Positions 44,701 to 59,308 of a stretch of DNA of 64,000 bases are shown here, in pieces (position 1 is the first letter of the stretch; each line of letters begins with the position of its first letter). The notes beneath the pieces are model-generated. The model ran no database searches and was not told the origin of the DNA. It saw only the letters and a list, made by a program, of their open reading frames with translations. Source of the DNA: Pachyseris speciosa (taxonomy: Eukaryota; Cnidaria; Anthozoa; Scleractinia; Pachyseridae); assembly GCA_016490735.1 (NCBI GenBank), contig JAEMWC010000219.1, positions 304,501 through 368,500 of the forward strand, read 5' to 3'. Both the position numbers and the translations under genes were made by a program.

Positions 44701-47700
44701 ATTAATAATCATATTCCAATGATGCTGATTACTGTTTGTATAATGTTTGAGGATTGTTTATTAGTTTGTGAGTGGTGTAAAAACTGCATGGTGGAACACA
44801 CCCAACCCTTTCTAGGGTTTAGAGTGGCTTTTGATTTTGTAATAGGCTGGCATTTTGATGATTAATAGTTGCCAGTATGCCTGTTAAAGCTGACTTTTGT
44901 GGTCCCACTTCTTACTTCTTTGGTGCTTATGTTTCCAGTGTTTGGTGATAAGTAATTTATGCAGAGCAACATCCACACTCAGATATTTGGTTTGTTACCA
45001 GGAAAGAATTGATTTCTTACAGTTTTTGCTGAAAGATGCAATGTGACCATATTACAGAAAGAGGGTGCATTTTTTGGGACTGTTCCAGAATATGAAATGG
45101 GAATAAATGGTAATCGTGTTTTTCAAGGACCTATTCTGTTTTAGGGACCTATTCCATTCATTCTACTACCGATTTCTGAATGAATGGAATGAACAGAATA
45201 TGCAGGATAGCATTTCTTTGGGAAAACATTTGGTGGAAAATAGTGCACAGCCTGCCAAGCCCATAACATGGCACTGAAAGTCAGGTTCATACACTCGGCC
45301 TAGACTGGGAATCGGTTGAGATTTCACAATTGATCATCGGAAATAATCGGATTGCCCCAACCGATCGATCATCGATTATAATTGGAAAAATCTACCAATA
45401 AGCATTCCGTGTATTTTTCACCTACATAGAAGTCAAAGTGATAGCTTAAAGTTTTTAAACTGTTACAACTTATTAGTAATCATATTGATTTTAACTTTAA
45501 CAAAAAAATTGCAACAGTTCAAGTGAGACTGACACGAAATCAACAAAACACACATGCCACAAACCTTTGTTGGTGTATTGCTTTCTGCAGAGCCTACAGA
45601 TTACCTTCGTCTTATCCAAGTTTTCCTTTGTTTTGGGCCCTTTCTTCACTTGATAAAAACCAAAATATTCCCACACTATACTACAAATGCGAAACAGTGA
45701 ACTTGTAATTTATGTTTTGGTTCATTTGTTTGCGAAATACAAGCAGCTTAGCATGCCACATCTTTCAAATAAGCGTGGTGTATTTGAAGTGACAACAACA
45801 CAGTGTGTAGAGTACCCACAGGTAAACACATTCAATCTTAGATTATATCTGCTGTTATGACTTAGAAGTTAGGAGTCAACTCACACCAAGATATTAAACG
45901 TACATTTTTATTGATTTTAATACTTTTATTTGTCCCCAATAAATTTTTAATTTTTCTGCGACAATCGATTATGAAAAAAGCATAATCGATTATTGTGTCG
46001 CTTGAACTTTTGAACGATTATAATTGATCATCGGCCCACCACTAGCCTAGACTATGCTAAGAGTATTTAATTTTCAGAATAATATATTATGCAGCTTTTT
46101 TGTAGAACCTTAGTCCACCTTTTTTCTCATTCCTAAACTGGATAATTATACAATGCAGCAATAAGAATAGTGAGGTCCCCAAAAATATGCCCTTAGAATC
46201 ATTGATTGGTTAATGATCAAACTCAATAGTACAGAGTTTCATGTGGCTAATGCCTTAGAAACTAGTTATAGACTGAGGTAATCTTTCTGGTTGGATTTTG
46301 CAGCTAACAGCTATACTGAAATGTTAACTGAAATAATACAGAAATATGCCCTAAACCTGTTGTTTTGTTTGTCTACAGAGGCTGCCAAATGTCACTGTTT
46401 TGTGGAAAAGTTTATACGTGGAGCAGGGGAGTTACCGGGAATGCAGGCAAGGGAAGTTTTGACAGTGGTTTTGTTGAGTTAGCATCTCTCTTCCTCAAAG
46501 GAAAGATCTTATATACTCCAGACAACAACATGACACAGAACATCATCAACCAGGTGAGACTTTGTGTAAAAAAGTGGAGTTAAACTACACATTGCCAAGC
46601 AAAAGAGGTGCTGAGTTCACTAAGCCCTCATTTGAATGGTCACACTTGCTGTAAGGATTTCATCAACAGACTGAAAAGTTAGAACCACCTTGTAGAGCAT
46701 AATAAACAGCACCACAGGAAAGTACTGCTCAGTAGCTTTCATTTGAATGGACACACTTTAGGATTTCATCCACAGACTCTAAAGTTAGAACCACCTTGTA
46801 CAGCATAATAAACAGCAGCACAGGAAAGTACTGCTCAGTAGCTTTCATTTGAATGGTCACACATTAGGATTTCATCCACAGACTCAAAAGTTAGAACCAC
46901 CTTGTACAGCATAATAAACAGCAGCACAGGAAAGTACTGCTCAATAGCTTTCATTTGAATAAATATGGACACACTTTAGGATTTCATCCACAGACTTGAA
47001 GCTAGAACCACCTTGTAGAGCATAATAAACAGCACCACAGGAACGTACTGCTTAGTAGCTTTGACATGAATGATCACAGATGGAAAAGTGAGAACCACCT
47101 TGTACAGCATAAATGTGCCATATTACATGTAGCTAAATCATGAATGTGAATGTAGGGTTTTATTTGTGAACTCAAAAATTTGAAACATAACCATTGCATT
47201 TTGCACATAAGATCCTGTTTCCTAATATTATTTTTCTGACAATAGTTATTTGATTGGATACGACACCTGCTTCTGCTAATGAACTAGTTTTCAGTTATAT
47301 TTGGAACTGTAATTAATGTTATTGGACTGAAGAAACAAGAAATTCTGAGCTTAAATGTCACTTTTGTAAAATCTTTATAATAATAAATTTCAGTTTGTGC
47401 ATGTAATGGAGATCCTATTAACATAAACTGTTTTGCTTTGATTTTACTCTTTTCAGATAAAAGCTGAACTGTCAGATATCACTCGGGTAAAGGAGTTCGC
47501 TCAGTGGTGGATGAACAACACTGACATGATTCATAAGAATGTTCTGGACTATGCTGACTTACTTAAACAACCAGTGGATAAGGTACAAATGGATCCAAAG
47601 TTAACTTAATTTAATCTAATTGATCAGCTTTGTCAGCCTTGTTAGGAGCTCTTCAGGAAGGACTAGGCTACGCACCAGGGGATTGTTTTTTAGAGTTCTT

Positions 47701-50700
47701 ATTTAAAGGGAACCTCTACTTTTACAACAAATATTGTGGGCAATAATTACTAGATTGTAAATTTTGTTTTAAAACGTGGATATAACATTATTTTAAGTGT
47801 AAGAAAATGGATATCATCAATGCCTATTTTCGCTTTTAAAATTCCCGGGTGCGGCCATTTTGGATTTGATGACGTGTAATGGTTGCCCTATTGTTTAACA
47901 GAAAGGATTTTCTGCTTCATTTGCTTCCTGACAATAGATGCAACCATTATGTGTACGTCATCAAATTCAAAATGGCCGCGCCTGGGAAATTTGAAAGGGA
48001 AAATAGGCGATAATGATATCGATTTTTTAGTACACTTAAATGTTATATCCACGTTTCAAGACAAAATTTGGAAGCTAGTTATTATTTTCAATTATTATTT
48101 TTTGTAAGAGAGGTGGTTCCCTTTAAGGTACCCTACTAATTGAAGAGTATTCTGCCGTATTGCCTTAAAATCCAAAATCTCACTAACCTCACTCTACTTT
48201 GGCATACAGACTCGTAATCATGTCAGATATGAAGTTCTGCACTTATAAATTATTGTGATTCAAAGGCTTGGATTTGATGTCTTAGCTTATCACGTTTGCC
48301 AAGAATGCAAGAAACAGAAAGAATCTGGTGCATGCATTGGTTGATTTCTTTTAATTTGGTTTTCAAAAGAAATCAGTCATACATCACTTCAGTTTCAGGG
48401 AGCCAGCTTTCTCAGGTTTTTGACCTGAGAACCCTGTCTTATCTGGAACCCTCAAGTCTTCCCATGAATTTTCAGAATTATTTCTATAATGCAATGGCAG
48501 GGTTCGCCCTACTACTTGAAGTCCTTGAAGTCCTTGAAAAGCCCACATTTTAAGGGCACTTGAAAGGAAAAATTTCTGCTGAAAGTCCTTGAAAAATAAT
48601 TGTAATATTGAAAACTCCTTCAATTTTTGTTTCGACGGGAAATGGTATCGAATTAAATGGTTTTCTCTTAAAAATGCATTTTATATCCATTGGAGCTTTT
48701 TTAAAGTTACTATTGACTAATGAAAACATTTCAAATGTCCAGCACAAGACAAAGTAAACTGCTATAAACACTCCTTGAAAACTCAGTTTTTCATGCTTGA
48801 TTACTCCTTGAATTTTATGTTCACAAGCGGGCACGGACCATGAGTGGAGTCTTTTATCTTGAACAAAGCAATTAAGCAAAGCTGTGGAAAATGTATGAAC
48901 CCAAGATGTGGGAGAAAGTTATGAAACTTTTAATGTACATGTCGCAAAATTAAATTCAGGTAAAAAAATTTTAACCCAGGTTTTTCCTTTTGAAATGAAG
49001 TTACAGTCGACTTGAGCAAAGCAGGTGGAGAATAGTGGGTGTGTTAGTTCCCACTGGAGTGCCAAAGGTGCAACCATCTAGGTCATCTATTTTGTTTAAG
49101 ACCAAAAATTATTGACAGCAAGGATTCTCTATCGTGCAATTGCCAGTGACTGTGCTGTTCACAGGTGACAAAAATCGCTGGTCTCTGGCCGAAAAGGACA
49201 ACCCTGTTAACTTTGGTTGAATCTCAATTCCCTTTGTCTCCCAGCCCTAATTATTCATCATTAAAAACCTCATGAATAATTCACGGTGGCAATACAAAAG
49301 AAATTAATTTTTAATGAGTGTCTTTATATCTGATAAAGACACGGCTAAATTTTATATCAGATTTTCTAGGCCAAAATAACCCAAAATCTAAATTTTAGTG
49401 TAAGAATGGATAGATGTACAGTAAAGCTTTTTTAGCCGTTCAATAAAATAATTCGCAATTTGTGTTTTATCAAGTCCTAAAACACTCGGCTGCACCTCGT
49501 GTTTTAAAATTGATAAAACACTGCTGATAATTTATTAAACATTACTTAGGACAAGGAGACTAAGGAATTGATTTTCAACCTAGATTAATTTTTTTTTACC
49601 TGAAATTAATTTTTACCTGCAACACACACGTCAAATCTCAGTCTTTCTCATACAATGTTGGTTTTTGGAACTTAAAAAAACCTGACAGTTGTTACTTTCT
49701 GTTATTTCAGCGGGTCTGCGACTTTGTTTCCGTGGCATCTTCAAATAAATCTCTCACGGACCAGCTACTTGATGTTTATAAGCTTTCACTACAGCAATAC
49801 ACTAGAAATGATTCGTCCTCGAATATCAGTTCTGCCCGCAATATCACACTGTTGCCCCCGTCTCTTGATGTCAGCATCATCCTGGAAGCTCTGGATGGCA
49901 TGTTTGAGATGATTGTCACGGTTTTCAACTGCATAGAGCATGAATACTTTGAGGGGTATAAAGATGAAGAATCATTGGTCAAACGTGCAATTAATACTTC
50001 AGAGTTGCCTGCTATTGCCAGTAAGTGAATGCTAAAGCACGACAATTGAGTCATGATTCCTCCTACAGGGAGTGTGTCTTACCAGACCAACAAGCTGCAT
50101 TAAAGTACTCCTAGTCACTCCTTGCTGGGTATCTTGTGATGGGCAAGCATCTCATCCAGAGGTTTTTATTTCCTAGTGAAAGATCATCCCTTGATGGCTT
50201 TGTTTAAACTGCATGCATACTTTCTGCCTTCAACTGTAACATGATTTTCCATTTCTTGGAGACAACCTATAAAACCTACGCGCATGTGGCCTTAGGGAAC
50301 TCTACTCTCCTTTTGTAATCGCCGTTAATTTCGGTGTTATTTTTTCCTTTTCTTTAGGTTTGGTATTTGATGCTGCTGGTGACTCAAACAACGTTCCTCG
50401 GTTTGTCAAATACAAAATTCGACAAGATGTGGATTACACCCCAGGAACAAATAAAATACGCCACTGGTGAGTATATGCAGGAAGGTTCTCTGATGAACTA
50501 TGAAAAGGCATTGTGTAGTAAAGCAGTTTTCAGAGATTTCAGTTGACTCAAACAGTTCGATTCTGGTTCACCTAGCTTGTATTTTCGAGTCATGAATGGT
50601 GAAGTTTAACTTGCAGTGAAGAGATAGATAAATTCAGATGGTTGGACGGACAGACAGGCAGATTGACAGATGGGTAGATGACCCCTGTCAGTATAGAAGT

Positions 50701-53700
50701 TTTCAACTGAATCTAGTAGATTGCTTTGGTTTTGCATTGCTTCAGTCTATGATTTGTTGGCAAAACGTGAGCCACTTTTCCAATTTACCAATAAGAAACA
50801 AAACCAAAACCAGTCGCCACTTGCATGCGCATTTTCCCGCGCTTTTCTTCGCCTACGTGTAATTACTTCGTATCCTGATTGGTTTACTGCGCCGTTTGCG
50901 TGTGTTGTGTTTGGTCAGAGAAGTTGCTTTGGTTTTGGTTTTAGAGCAGTTTTCAATTGAGCGTCGAAAGTAAATTGCGTTTGCTTTGGCTTTGCATTAC
51001 TTCGCTCTGTGATTGGCCAGCAAAACTCTAGTTCACTTTGGTTTTGCATTGCATCGTTCTGTGATTGATGCGCTGTGTAACCAGTGGTAAACAAAAACAA
51101 AAAGGAACCCATTCGTGACGCATTTTACCGCACTTGGTGCGAGTTGCGTGTAATTGCTCCGAAACTTCTCTGATTGGTTTATTGTGCTGTTTGCTCAAGT
51201 TGTAACTGGCCAGAGTATTTGCGGTGGTTTTAGGTTTTGGACACTTAATTGAAAATCGCTTATCTTTTCTTCAAAGGGAGTTTGTCATTGATATAACTCG
51301 TTTCTGTTAAGCAAGCAGCCAGGGCAAATGCATGAACATGAGAGTGGTCATCGCAGTTATGATCACCACTAGGCAGTATAGTGAAAGTAAAGCCTGAAAA
51401 ACAACCATGCTTGTATGGGAGTTGAACCCACGACCTCAGCTACCAACTGAGCTAACAAGCCAAATGGGAGCTGGTCATTTTGTTGGTTCGTAGTAAACCC
51501 ATGAGTGATGATGAGTGAGTAATATGTGATATTCCTTTATTCGTGTAGCCATTTAGGCAAATGCATCTGCTCTACAGTTAATTATAGTGGTCATGACAGC
51601 ATTGTACGTACTACTAATGATAGTAGTGAACTTAAGCATTGGCGTGTTTGAGCCATGGACGTCAACCGGAAGTGAGTCGTTTTCTCTCTTTGCTTGCCTT
51701 GCTGCTACCACATTTCTATTTAACAATTAGATTATGAGCTCGAGATTTCTATCGCGTGATAGTTGATGAGGGCGCAGCTCGTATCAGCTATGACGCATAG
51801 AAATCTCGAGATCATAATCTAATTTTTTTAGTACAAATCTACTAGTCGTTCAAAACGAAACAAGTAAATTATCTAAATCCTCCTCCCAGCATCCATGTCC
51901 AATACTCTGACATAATGAGATTCATAGTACGTAGACATCACAAAGTGTCCCGTTCTTCATGTGTCACAAAACTGTTCCTGTTTTGTTAAGAAATATGGTT
52001 TGGGGACACTTTGTGATGTCTATCACAAGGTATCATGAATCTCATTATGTCGGAGTATTGGACAACCCTCCCTCCCAGAGACTTCGAAAACGCGAAGAAG
52101 CGGCCGCCATTTTGTTGACAACCGCTACTCACTATCTATCACAAAATAGCCGGTAGCGTAGCCAATCAGAGAATGGCATTCGTGATAGAACGCTAGTAGA
52201 TTTATACTAATACTGAGTATCTTTACTCTTATAGAGACGATTTACTTGAAAATTTGTGCACAACCACTGACCGTGAATGAGAAACGTCCACTTCCGGTTG
52301 CAGTACATCGCTCAAAAACGCCTTTGCTTAAACTCCCTAGTGTTGGACAAAAGAGCAATACTTACTTTTTTCTTTTGCATTTTCTCTGCAGGTATTGGCG
52401 GCCAGGTCCATTGGATAGCTTTGGCTACAAACGCTATTTCAATTTTGGTTTTCTGTACCTTCAAGATTTGATTGACCGCGCCTTGATGAATCTGATCCTT
52501 AATGAAACCGTTGTTGAGCCAGGAGTGTATTTACAGGAGTTTCCTTATCCGTGCTACATTAAAGACAAGTAAGCTTGTAGTTCTCTCCATGACTTTGATG
52601 CATGTGCGTTACCATGGGAATTTTTCGTAGTTTTTAGCGCACTGAACATCGATTGATGCTGCGCGATGAAGCGTGGCTTGATAAAAAGCGTGACTTAAGA
52701 GCTAAACAGTTTCTTAGTTCGTTTTTGTTTACCGTTTATAGGTGAAGAGATCGGGGTTTTCATCACTTTTGCAGCTTCTGAGCTATCTGAAAACTTCAGC
52801 TTGTGTTTTTTTTTCTTTTTGTCAAATAGCAAGCTGTGAGTGACAGTCAGGTTGACCGTCAAAGAATGTAGAATGACTTCTTGAGTCATCGTATTGCCTC
52901 CTTTGGTGCATTAAAATTTCGAAAATGTGTTTTTAGTTTTTTTGAGTGAAAGTGCAGGATTTCACCATTTACACAATCCGTGGTTACACTTGGCGGTTGC
53001 ACCTGTCACAATTTTGTCCCAAAGACGTTTTTTGAGATACTATCTATTGTAACCCCCATACATACATACATACATACATACCTTACTTTTTTTACCCTCG
53101 GATTTTAGAGTAGCTTGTGCAGCTAATATCTCCGAGCATTTATCCATCAGATGAGAGATAGACCACCACACCGGGAACTTCGTCCCCTACTCTTTCGAAC
53201 AGTGTGTGGGTTCTTTTACGTCCCACAGAATCAAATATGAAGAGTTGTAAGTCAGGGCCTACGGTTTATCGTCCTTATCCGAGAAGACTAGAAAGTTTAA
53301 CCATTTGCAGATGTTATTACAAAGGCAGCACTTTCTCCTCAATTATTTAAAGACCCTGAGTGTTGTTCCAGGCGGGGTTTGAACCTCCCGCACGCTAGTC
53401 CGGTGCTCTACCACTGAGCTAACTGGTCGGCCGACCCTATCTCCCATTCCACCCCCACCCCCATCTCCTTAGTTCTTTCAATCACTGAGTTATAACTTTG
53501 TTTACTTCTGTGTTCAGGTTTGTTCGCTTTATCGGGGGTACTATGCCTCTTGTTATGACCTTAGCGTGGGTGTTCAGTGTAGCAATGGTAATCAAAGGCG
53601 TGGTGTATGAGAAGGAGCGGAGACTGAAAGAAGTCATGAAGGTGAGGTGCTTAAATCACAAAGATATCGATCAGATGATGTAACTTTTGCCGCTAGAGAA

Positions 53701-54890
53701 TTTCCCAAAGATTTTCTGCTAGCAAAACATTGTCTAAACATGTTACTGTCCGAACACTTTTGATAATGGAAATGTTTTAGTTTACTGCATAAGTGAGTTG
53801 ATTACTGCAAACTTGAACTCTTGCTGACAACATCGTAAAGCTCGAACATACTACACAGAGTTTTGTTTTCACAATAGAGCGGTTTTCAACTGAGTGGGTG
53901 TCTGGCCAATAAAAGCAGACACAAACTACGGTGAACCAATCACAATTAGGGGCAATTACATGTAGCCGGCGTCAAGCGTGGGAAAATGCGAGCGAGCCTG
54001 ATTGGTTGGTTTTATTTTTGCTTCTTATTGGTTGAGAAAGTGGCAGGAGTATTTCTAACCAATCAAAGAGCGATGTGGAGCGGTTTTCAATTGAGTGTCG
54101 AAAGTAATTCTCGTTTTGCTTTGGTTTTGCATTGCTTCGTTCTGTGATTGGCCAGGAAAACTCGCGCCACTTTCTCAGCCAATGAGAACCAAAACCAATT
54201 GTGACTTGCACGTGCTTATTTTACCGCGCTTTGCGCCGGCTACATGTTGCTTCGTATTCTGATTGGCTCGTTGCACTGCTTACTTCTGTTGTGATTGGCT
54301 GGAGTAATTGCTTTGGTTTTGGTTTTTAAGACTTTCAGTTGAAAAGCCGTCTACATGGCAAAATCAAGATTAATCAAAACCAAGGCAAACGCGAATTACT
54401 TTGTACACTCTACTGGTTTCTTTTCCAGGTAATGGGTCTTGGTAACGCAGTGCACTGGCTCGCCTGGTTCATCAACAGCTCAGTGCTTATGACTCTCACA
54501 ATCATCCTGCTTGTTGCTGTCCTGAAAGGCGGAAAGATCCTCTGGCATAGCAATCCACTGGTCATTTTCGTGTTTTTGTTCGTGTTTATGATCGCCACCA
54601 TCATGATGTGCTTCTTGATCTCAGTGTTTTTTGCTCGAGCCAACCTTGCCGCCGCTTGTGGTGGAATCATCTTCTTCCTCACGTATCTGCCGTATGTGTT
54701 GGTGCGTTGGTTTGAGCAGTTTATGACGACAGGGCAAAAGGCCGTTGCGGTAAGCCTACAAGAAAATGCTTTCTGTGTTTCAATCAATCGATCGATCGAG
54801 GGAGATCAGGGATGGCGCAGTGATGAGAGCACTCGCCTTCCACCAATGTGGCTCGGGTTCGATTCGCGGACTTGACGTCATATGTGGGTT

Positions 54891-54934
<44 letters not shown>

Positions 54935-57900
54935 CGGGTACTCCGGTTTTCCCCTCTCCTCAAAAACCAACACTTCTTAATTCCAATTCGATCCGGAATG
55001 CTCGAACGTTTCATACATGAGCCCCTGGCTCGGGAGATTGGGCAACCACTCTTCACGCTATCGAGCCTAAATAAATTGATTTGATTTGATCACCAACCAA
55101 CCAACTTTATTTTAGTGTCTAATCTTCTAGCTGACCATCCAGCGTACTTAATCGGGTACACTGTAATTTACATGTGTGAGAGAGCAGACCACAGCACTGG
55201 GTACTATGTTGATTAGTTTTCGTTATACTAGCGTAGGGTGGGGTCAAATTTTTCGTTCGTATTTCAGTTGTTTAAAGTAGAAGTCAAATCATTACATACT
55301 GCTGCTTGTTTTTCAGAGTCTTCTGTCTACGACGTCGTTTGGTATCTGTTGTAATTACTTGGCACGGTATGAAGAGCAGGGAGTGGGCGCCCAGTGGTCC
55401 AATTTCTATAGTAGTCCTGTGGACGGAGACGGCTTTAGTCTGGGGTATGCGGTTGGGATGATGATGGTTGATGCTGTCATTTATGGTATACTCACGTGGT
55501 ATATCGAAGCTGTTTTGCCAGGTGAGATTGCTTTGCAAAGACTTGGTGAAGAGACGTGTGTAGCCCCATGACATCACGGCCATTTTTATACGCCACTGAG
55601 AGAAAAATTCTCGTCGAAAGCAAGAAGCTGGCTGACCTTTAGAAGCATTGTGACTCATTTAAGGTCTAAAGTGAGCATACCTGTGAAACCCTAGAAAGTG
55701 CTCTGAAGTTAAGTTATAGAACAGTTTTCAATTGAGTGTCGTAAAACCAAACCAAAGCAATTACTCCAGCCAATCACAACAGACCGAAACAGTGCAACGA
55801 ACCAATCAGAATTCGAAGGAATTACACGCAACCGGCGCAAAGCGCGGGAAAATACGCGCGTGGTTTTGGTTTTCATTGATTGAGAAAGTGGCGCGAGTTT
55901 TGCTGGCCAATCACAGGACGAAGCAATGCAAAACCAGACCAAACACAATTTAGTTTCGATACTCAAGTGAAAACAGTGATATTCCTATGAAAACAGCAGG
56001 TGTTCACAAGTTTTGTAAGAGCATAAACTCGTTTAGCTTGCCAGGGTTGGTGGTTTTACGTTGTTTCGTTCATGCTGTCTTATTGATCAAACCCAAGCAA
56101 TTTTGAAATGCGTAATTCTGTCCAATAACACTCCATCTCATCCCCCGAGAATCCCCTCCTCCTCTGACAAAAGTAAGACCCCTTCTATAGTCTCTTGAAC
56201 TAATATTAGCCCAGGGATTATTTCAGAATTTTTGTTATAAGGCCAGGGTGCTTATATATATTTCTAAATGGTCTCTGCACGCTCATAGGTAATCGATAAT
56301 TTCTTAAACACAATGGGTCAGTTTATTAACTTCTCAAGCTCTTTTTACTGTGTTTACTCTTTTTAGGTCAATATGGTATACCGCGACCCTGGTACTTCCC
56401 GTTTCAGAAGTCTTACTGGTTTGAAGTGACTAACAGAAAGACGGTGGACGTTATTGCCCCTGGCGATGAACAAAGGAATATGTCATCAAGAGATGGAGCA
56501 GTTTCATACAGAGGAGGCTTTGTAAGTGATATGAAGCATACCATTAAATTGGTGCAACTGTTTGGTGGTTTTGGACGGGGCGGGGTGGAGGGTGGTGGTG
56601 GTTAATCTTTCACTCGTGAAACGCCACAAAACTGTACAATAACACACCTCACGCCACGCCACGGCACGCCATGCCACACACCACATCACACGCTATACAC
56701 CAAACCACACCACACGCCACGCCACGCCACGCCACACGCCATACACCACACGCCATACACCACACGCCACGCCACGCCACGCCACGCCACACTCCATGCC
56801 ACGCCACGCAACGCTATACCTTACCACACCATACCACCCAATAACTTTATTTTAACCATGGTTAAATAAAGCTCAGTAGTAAGAGGACAGCTTAGCTCAG
56901 GAGTAACAGAACAAGAAGAAAACCAGTGATGATAATACAACCAGACAGATCGCATGATGTTCAAAGGACGTGGAAAGCCCTCTAAATTGATATGATTTAA
57001 AGAGATGTTATACTGCTTGGGTTCGTAAGCGGGCGTCTGAAAGCTGATTTACCTAGAAAAGCAATTGACAGTCTGCCTGTTCCTCTGTTCACAGGCTGAT
57101 GGTATGGATGAAGTCGCCTTTCAGAACTTTGAAAGAGGCTGTGTGACAGAAAAAGAACCCTCCCACCTCCCCTTGGGATGCTCAATCAGGAACTTGGTCA
57201 AGGTATGACATTCTTACCGTCCATCACTGCTTCTGCAATAAGACTTTTACTTCGATGTTTGCTGCAGTTGAAATTACTACCAACGTAATACATCAGGCCA
57301 GAGCGGCCTTCAACTGAGTGTGGAAAGTAATTCTCGTTTGCTTTGGTTTCGCATTGCTTCGCTCTGTGATTGGCTGACAAAACTCGCGCCGCTTTCTCAA
57401 CCAATCAGAAGCAAAACCAAAACAATCGTGTCTCACACGCGTGCATTTTCCCGCGCTTTGCGCCGGCTACATGTAACTGGCGTATTCTGATTGGTTTGTC
57501 GCGTTGGTTACGGCTGTTGTCAGAGTAATTGCTACACATACAAATAGGCAGCTGACTTAAAGCGAGCATAGGCTACTATACTTCATCTCGGACGGACCCA
57601 AATATTTCTTGTAATTTGGCTTCCTAGTCCTTTAACTCTTTAGTTATTTTAGGAAGCCATTACCCCTTTCTCTGTTTAATTTCTTTGTTTGTAAAATTCG
57701 TCCTTGTGTTCAAATGGTAAAATAAAGTTGTTGTTGACAAAATTTCAATGTAGCCATTAGACCCATCCCTAGAATAAAAGCCCTCTTTTCGCGATGAAAA
57801 CTGAAATAGCAATCATCATTTCGTCAATAAATGAAGTCGTGCACAGTACAAAAGGCAAGGCTAGGTTGAATTTTACTCCACAGCTAATTGCTGTCTTAAA

Positions 57901-59053
57901 TTGAAACAAAACGGTTGGTATTGATTAAGAAGTTTGTTTGCTCTTTTTTTCCAGATTTACAAGGACGGTAACAAACTTGCTGTAGATGGGCTTAACCTCA
58001 ATCTTTACCAAGGTCAGATCACTTCGTTTCTTGGCCACAATGGCGCCGGAAAGACCACCACGATGTCTGTCTTGACCGGACTGTTCCCTCCGACCTCTGG
58101 TACCGCCATCATCAATGGATATGACATCCGAACAGATATCGATTTGATTCGGAAGAGCCTCGGAATCTGCCCACAATACAATGTGCTGTTTGGTTGCCTG
58201 ACTGTGCAGGAACACTTGTGGTTTTATGCTTCGCTTAAAGGAATGCCAAAGTCGGAGATCCCGGAAGAAATCGAGAAGTAAGTTTTGCGTCCCGTCTTCA
58301 GTCCTTTTCTTGTCAATAGAGAGCTTAAGCAACGACGACGGCGACGGCAACGAGAACGCCACAAAACAATAGGCTTAATGAGCAAAAAACAATCGCTCAG
58401 CACGTGCGTTTTACATTTTGGTACATTTCTCTCCCGTCCTCAGCAAACAACAACGTGAAATAACCAAATTTTAGGTTTTATCAAGAACGTGAGCTTATGA
58501 CGGGGAAATCTTCTTTCTTTTTCCCAAATTCAACGCCGTTTTTACTACTTTAGCTCCAGGATAGTTCGCCAGCATTTTACAAGTGAAACAAGTTGGAAAA
58601 AACGAGAAGGTACATTTTGAAATAACGTTTTCGTTGCCGTTGCCGTCGTCGTTGCTAATAAGCTCTCTAATTGCTGTAACAGCGACGGCAGATTTAGTAG
58701 AAAAGACAGTATGCTTATCAATGGTAATGGATTTATGTACCGCACATATCACATAGTTTCATGGCGGTTTACAATTCTCGATCTTCTCTAGGGTGAGATC
58801 GGACGTCAGCCTGTAAAGGCGCCTCTGGCAGCCGCTATCAGTCCATATTTTATCTCACCCACCCACCCAACCCACACATGAATGTCAAGACAGATGAAAG
58901 GTAGACCACCACACCGGAACTACGTCCCCTACTCTTTTCGAACAGTGTGTGGGTTCTTTAACGTCCCACAGATTATTAGGAACAATTGTTGTGAGATGGA
59001 ACCTACGGTTTATCGTCCTTATCCGAGAAGACTAGAAAGTCTAACTGTTTGCA

Positions 59054-59085
<32 letters not shown>

Positions 59086-59225
59086 ATTAGTTAAAGACCC
59101 TGAGTGTTGGTCCGGCCGGGGTTTGAACCCGCGACCTCCCGCACAGTAGTCCGGTGCTCTACCACTGAGCTAACCGGGCGGTGGTTAGCCACTTGTTCCC
59201 ATGCTCTTGGCAGAAAGCAAATTCC

Positions 59226-59308
<83 letters not shown>

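Noticed and set aside
46291..46482. Alternative frame over exon 11 ([12 protein letters not shown])
   Set aside because: It ends at a stop within the exon and lacks GKILYTPD; the other frame matches ABCA proteins.
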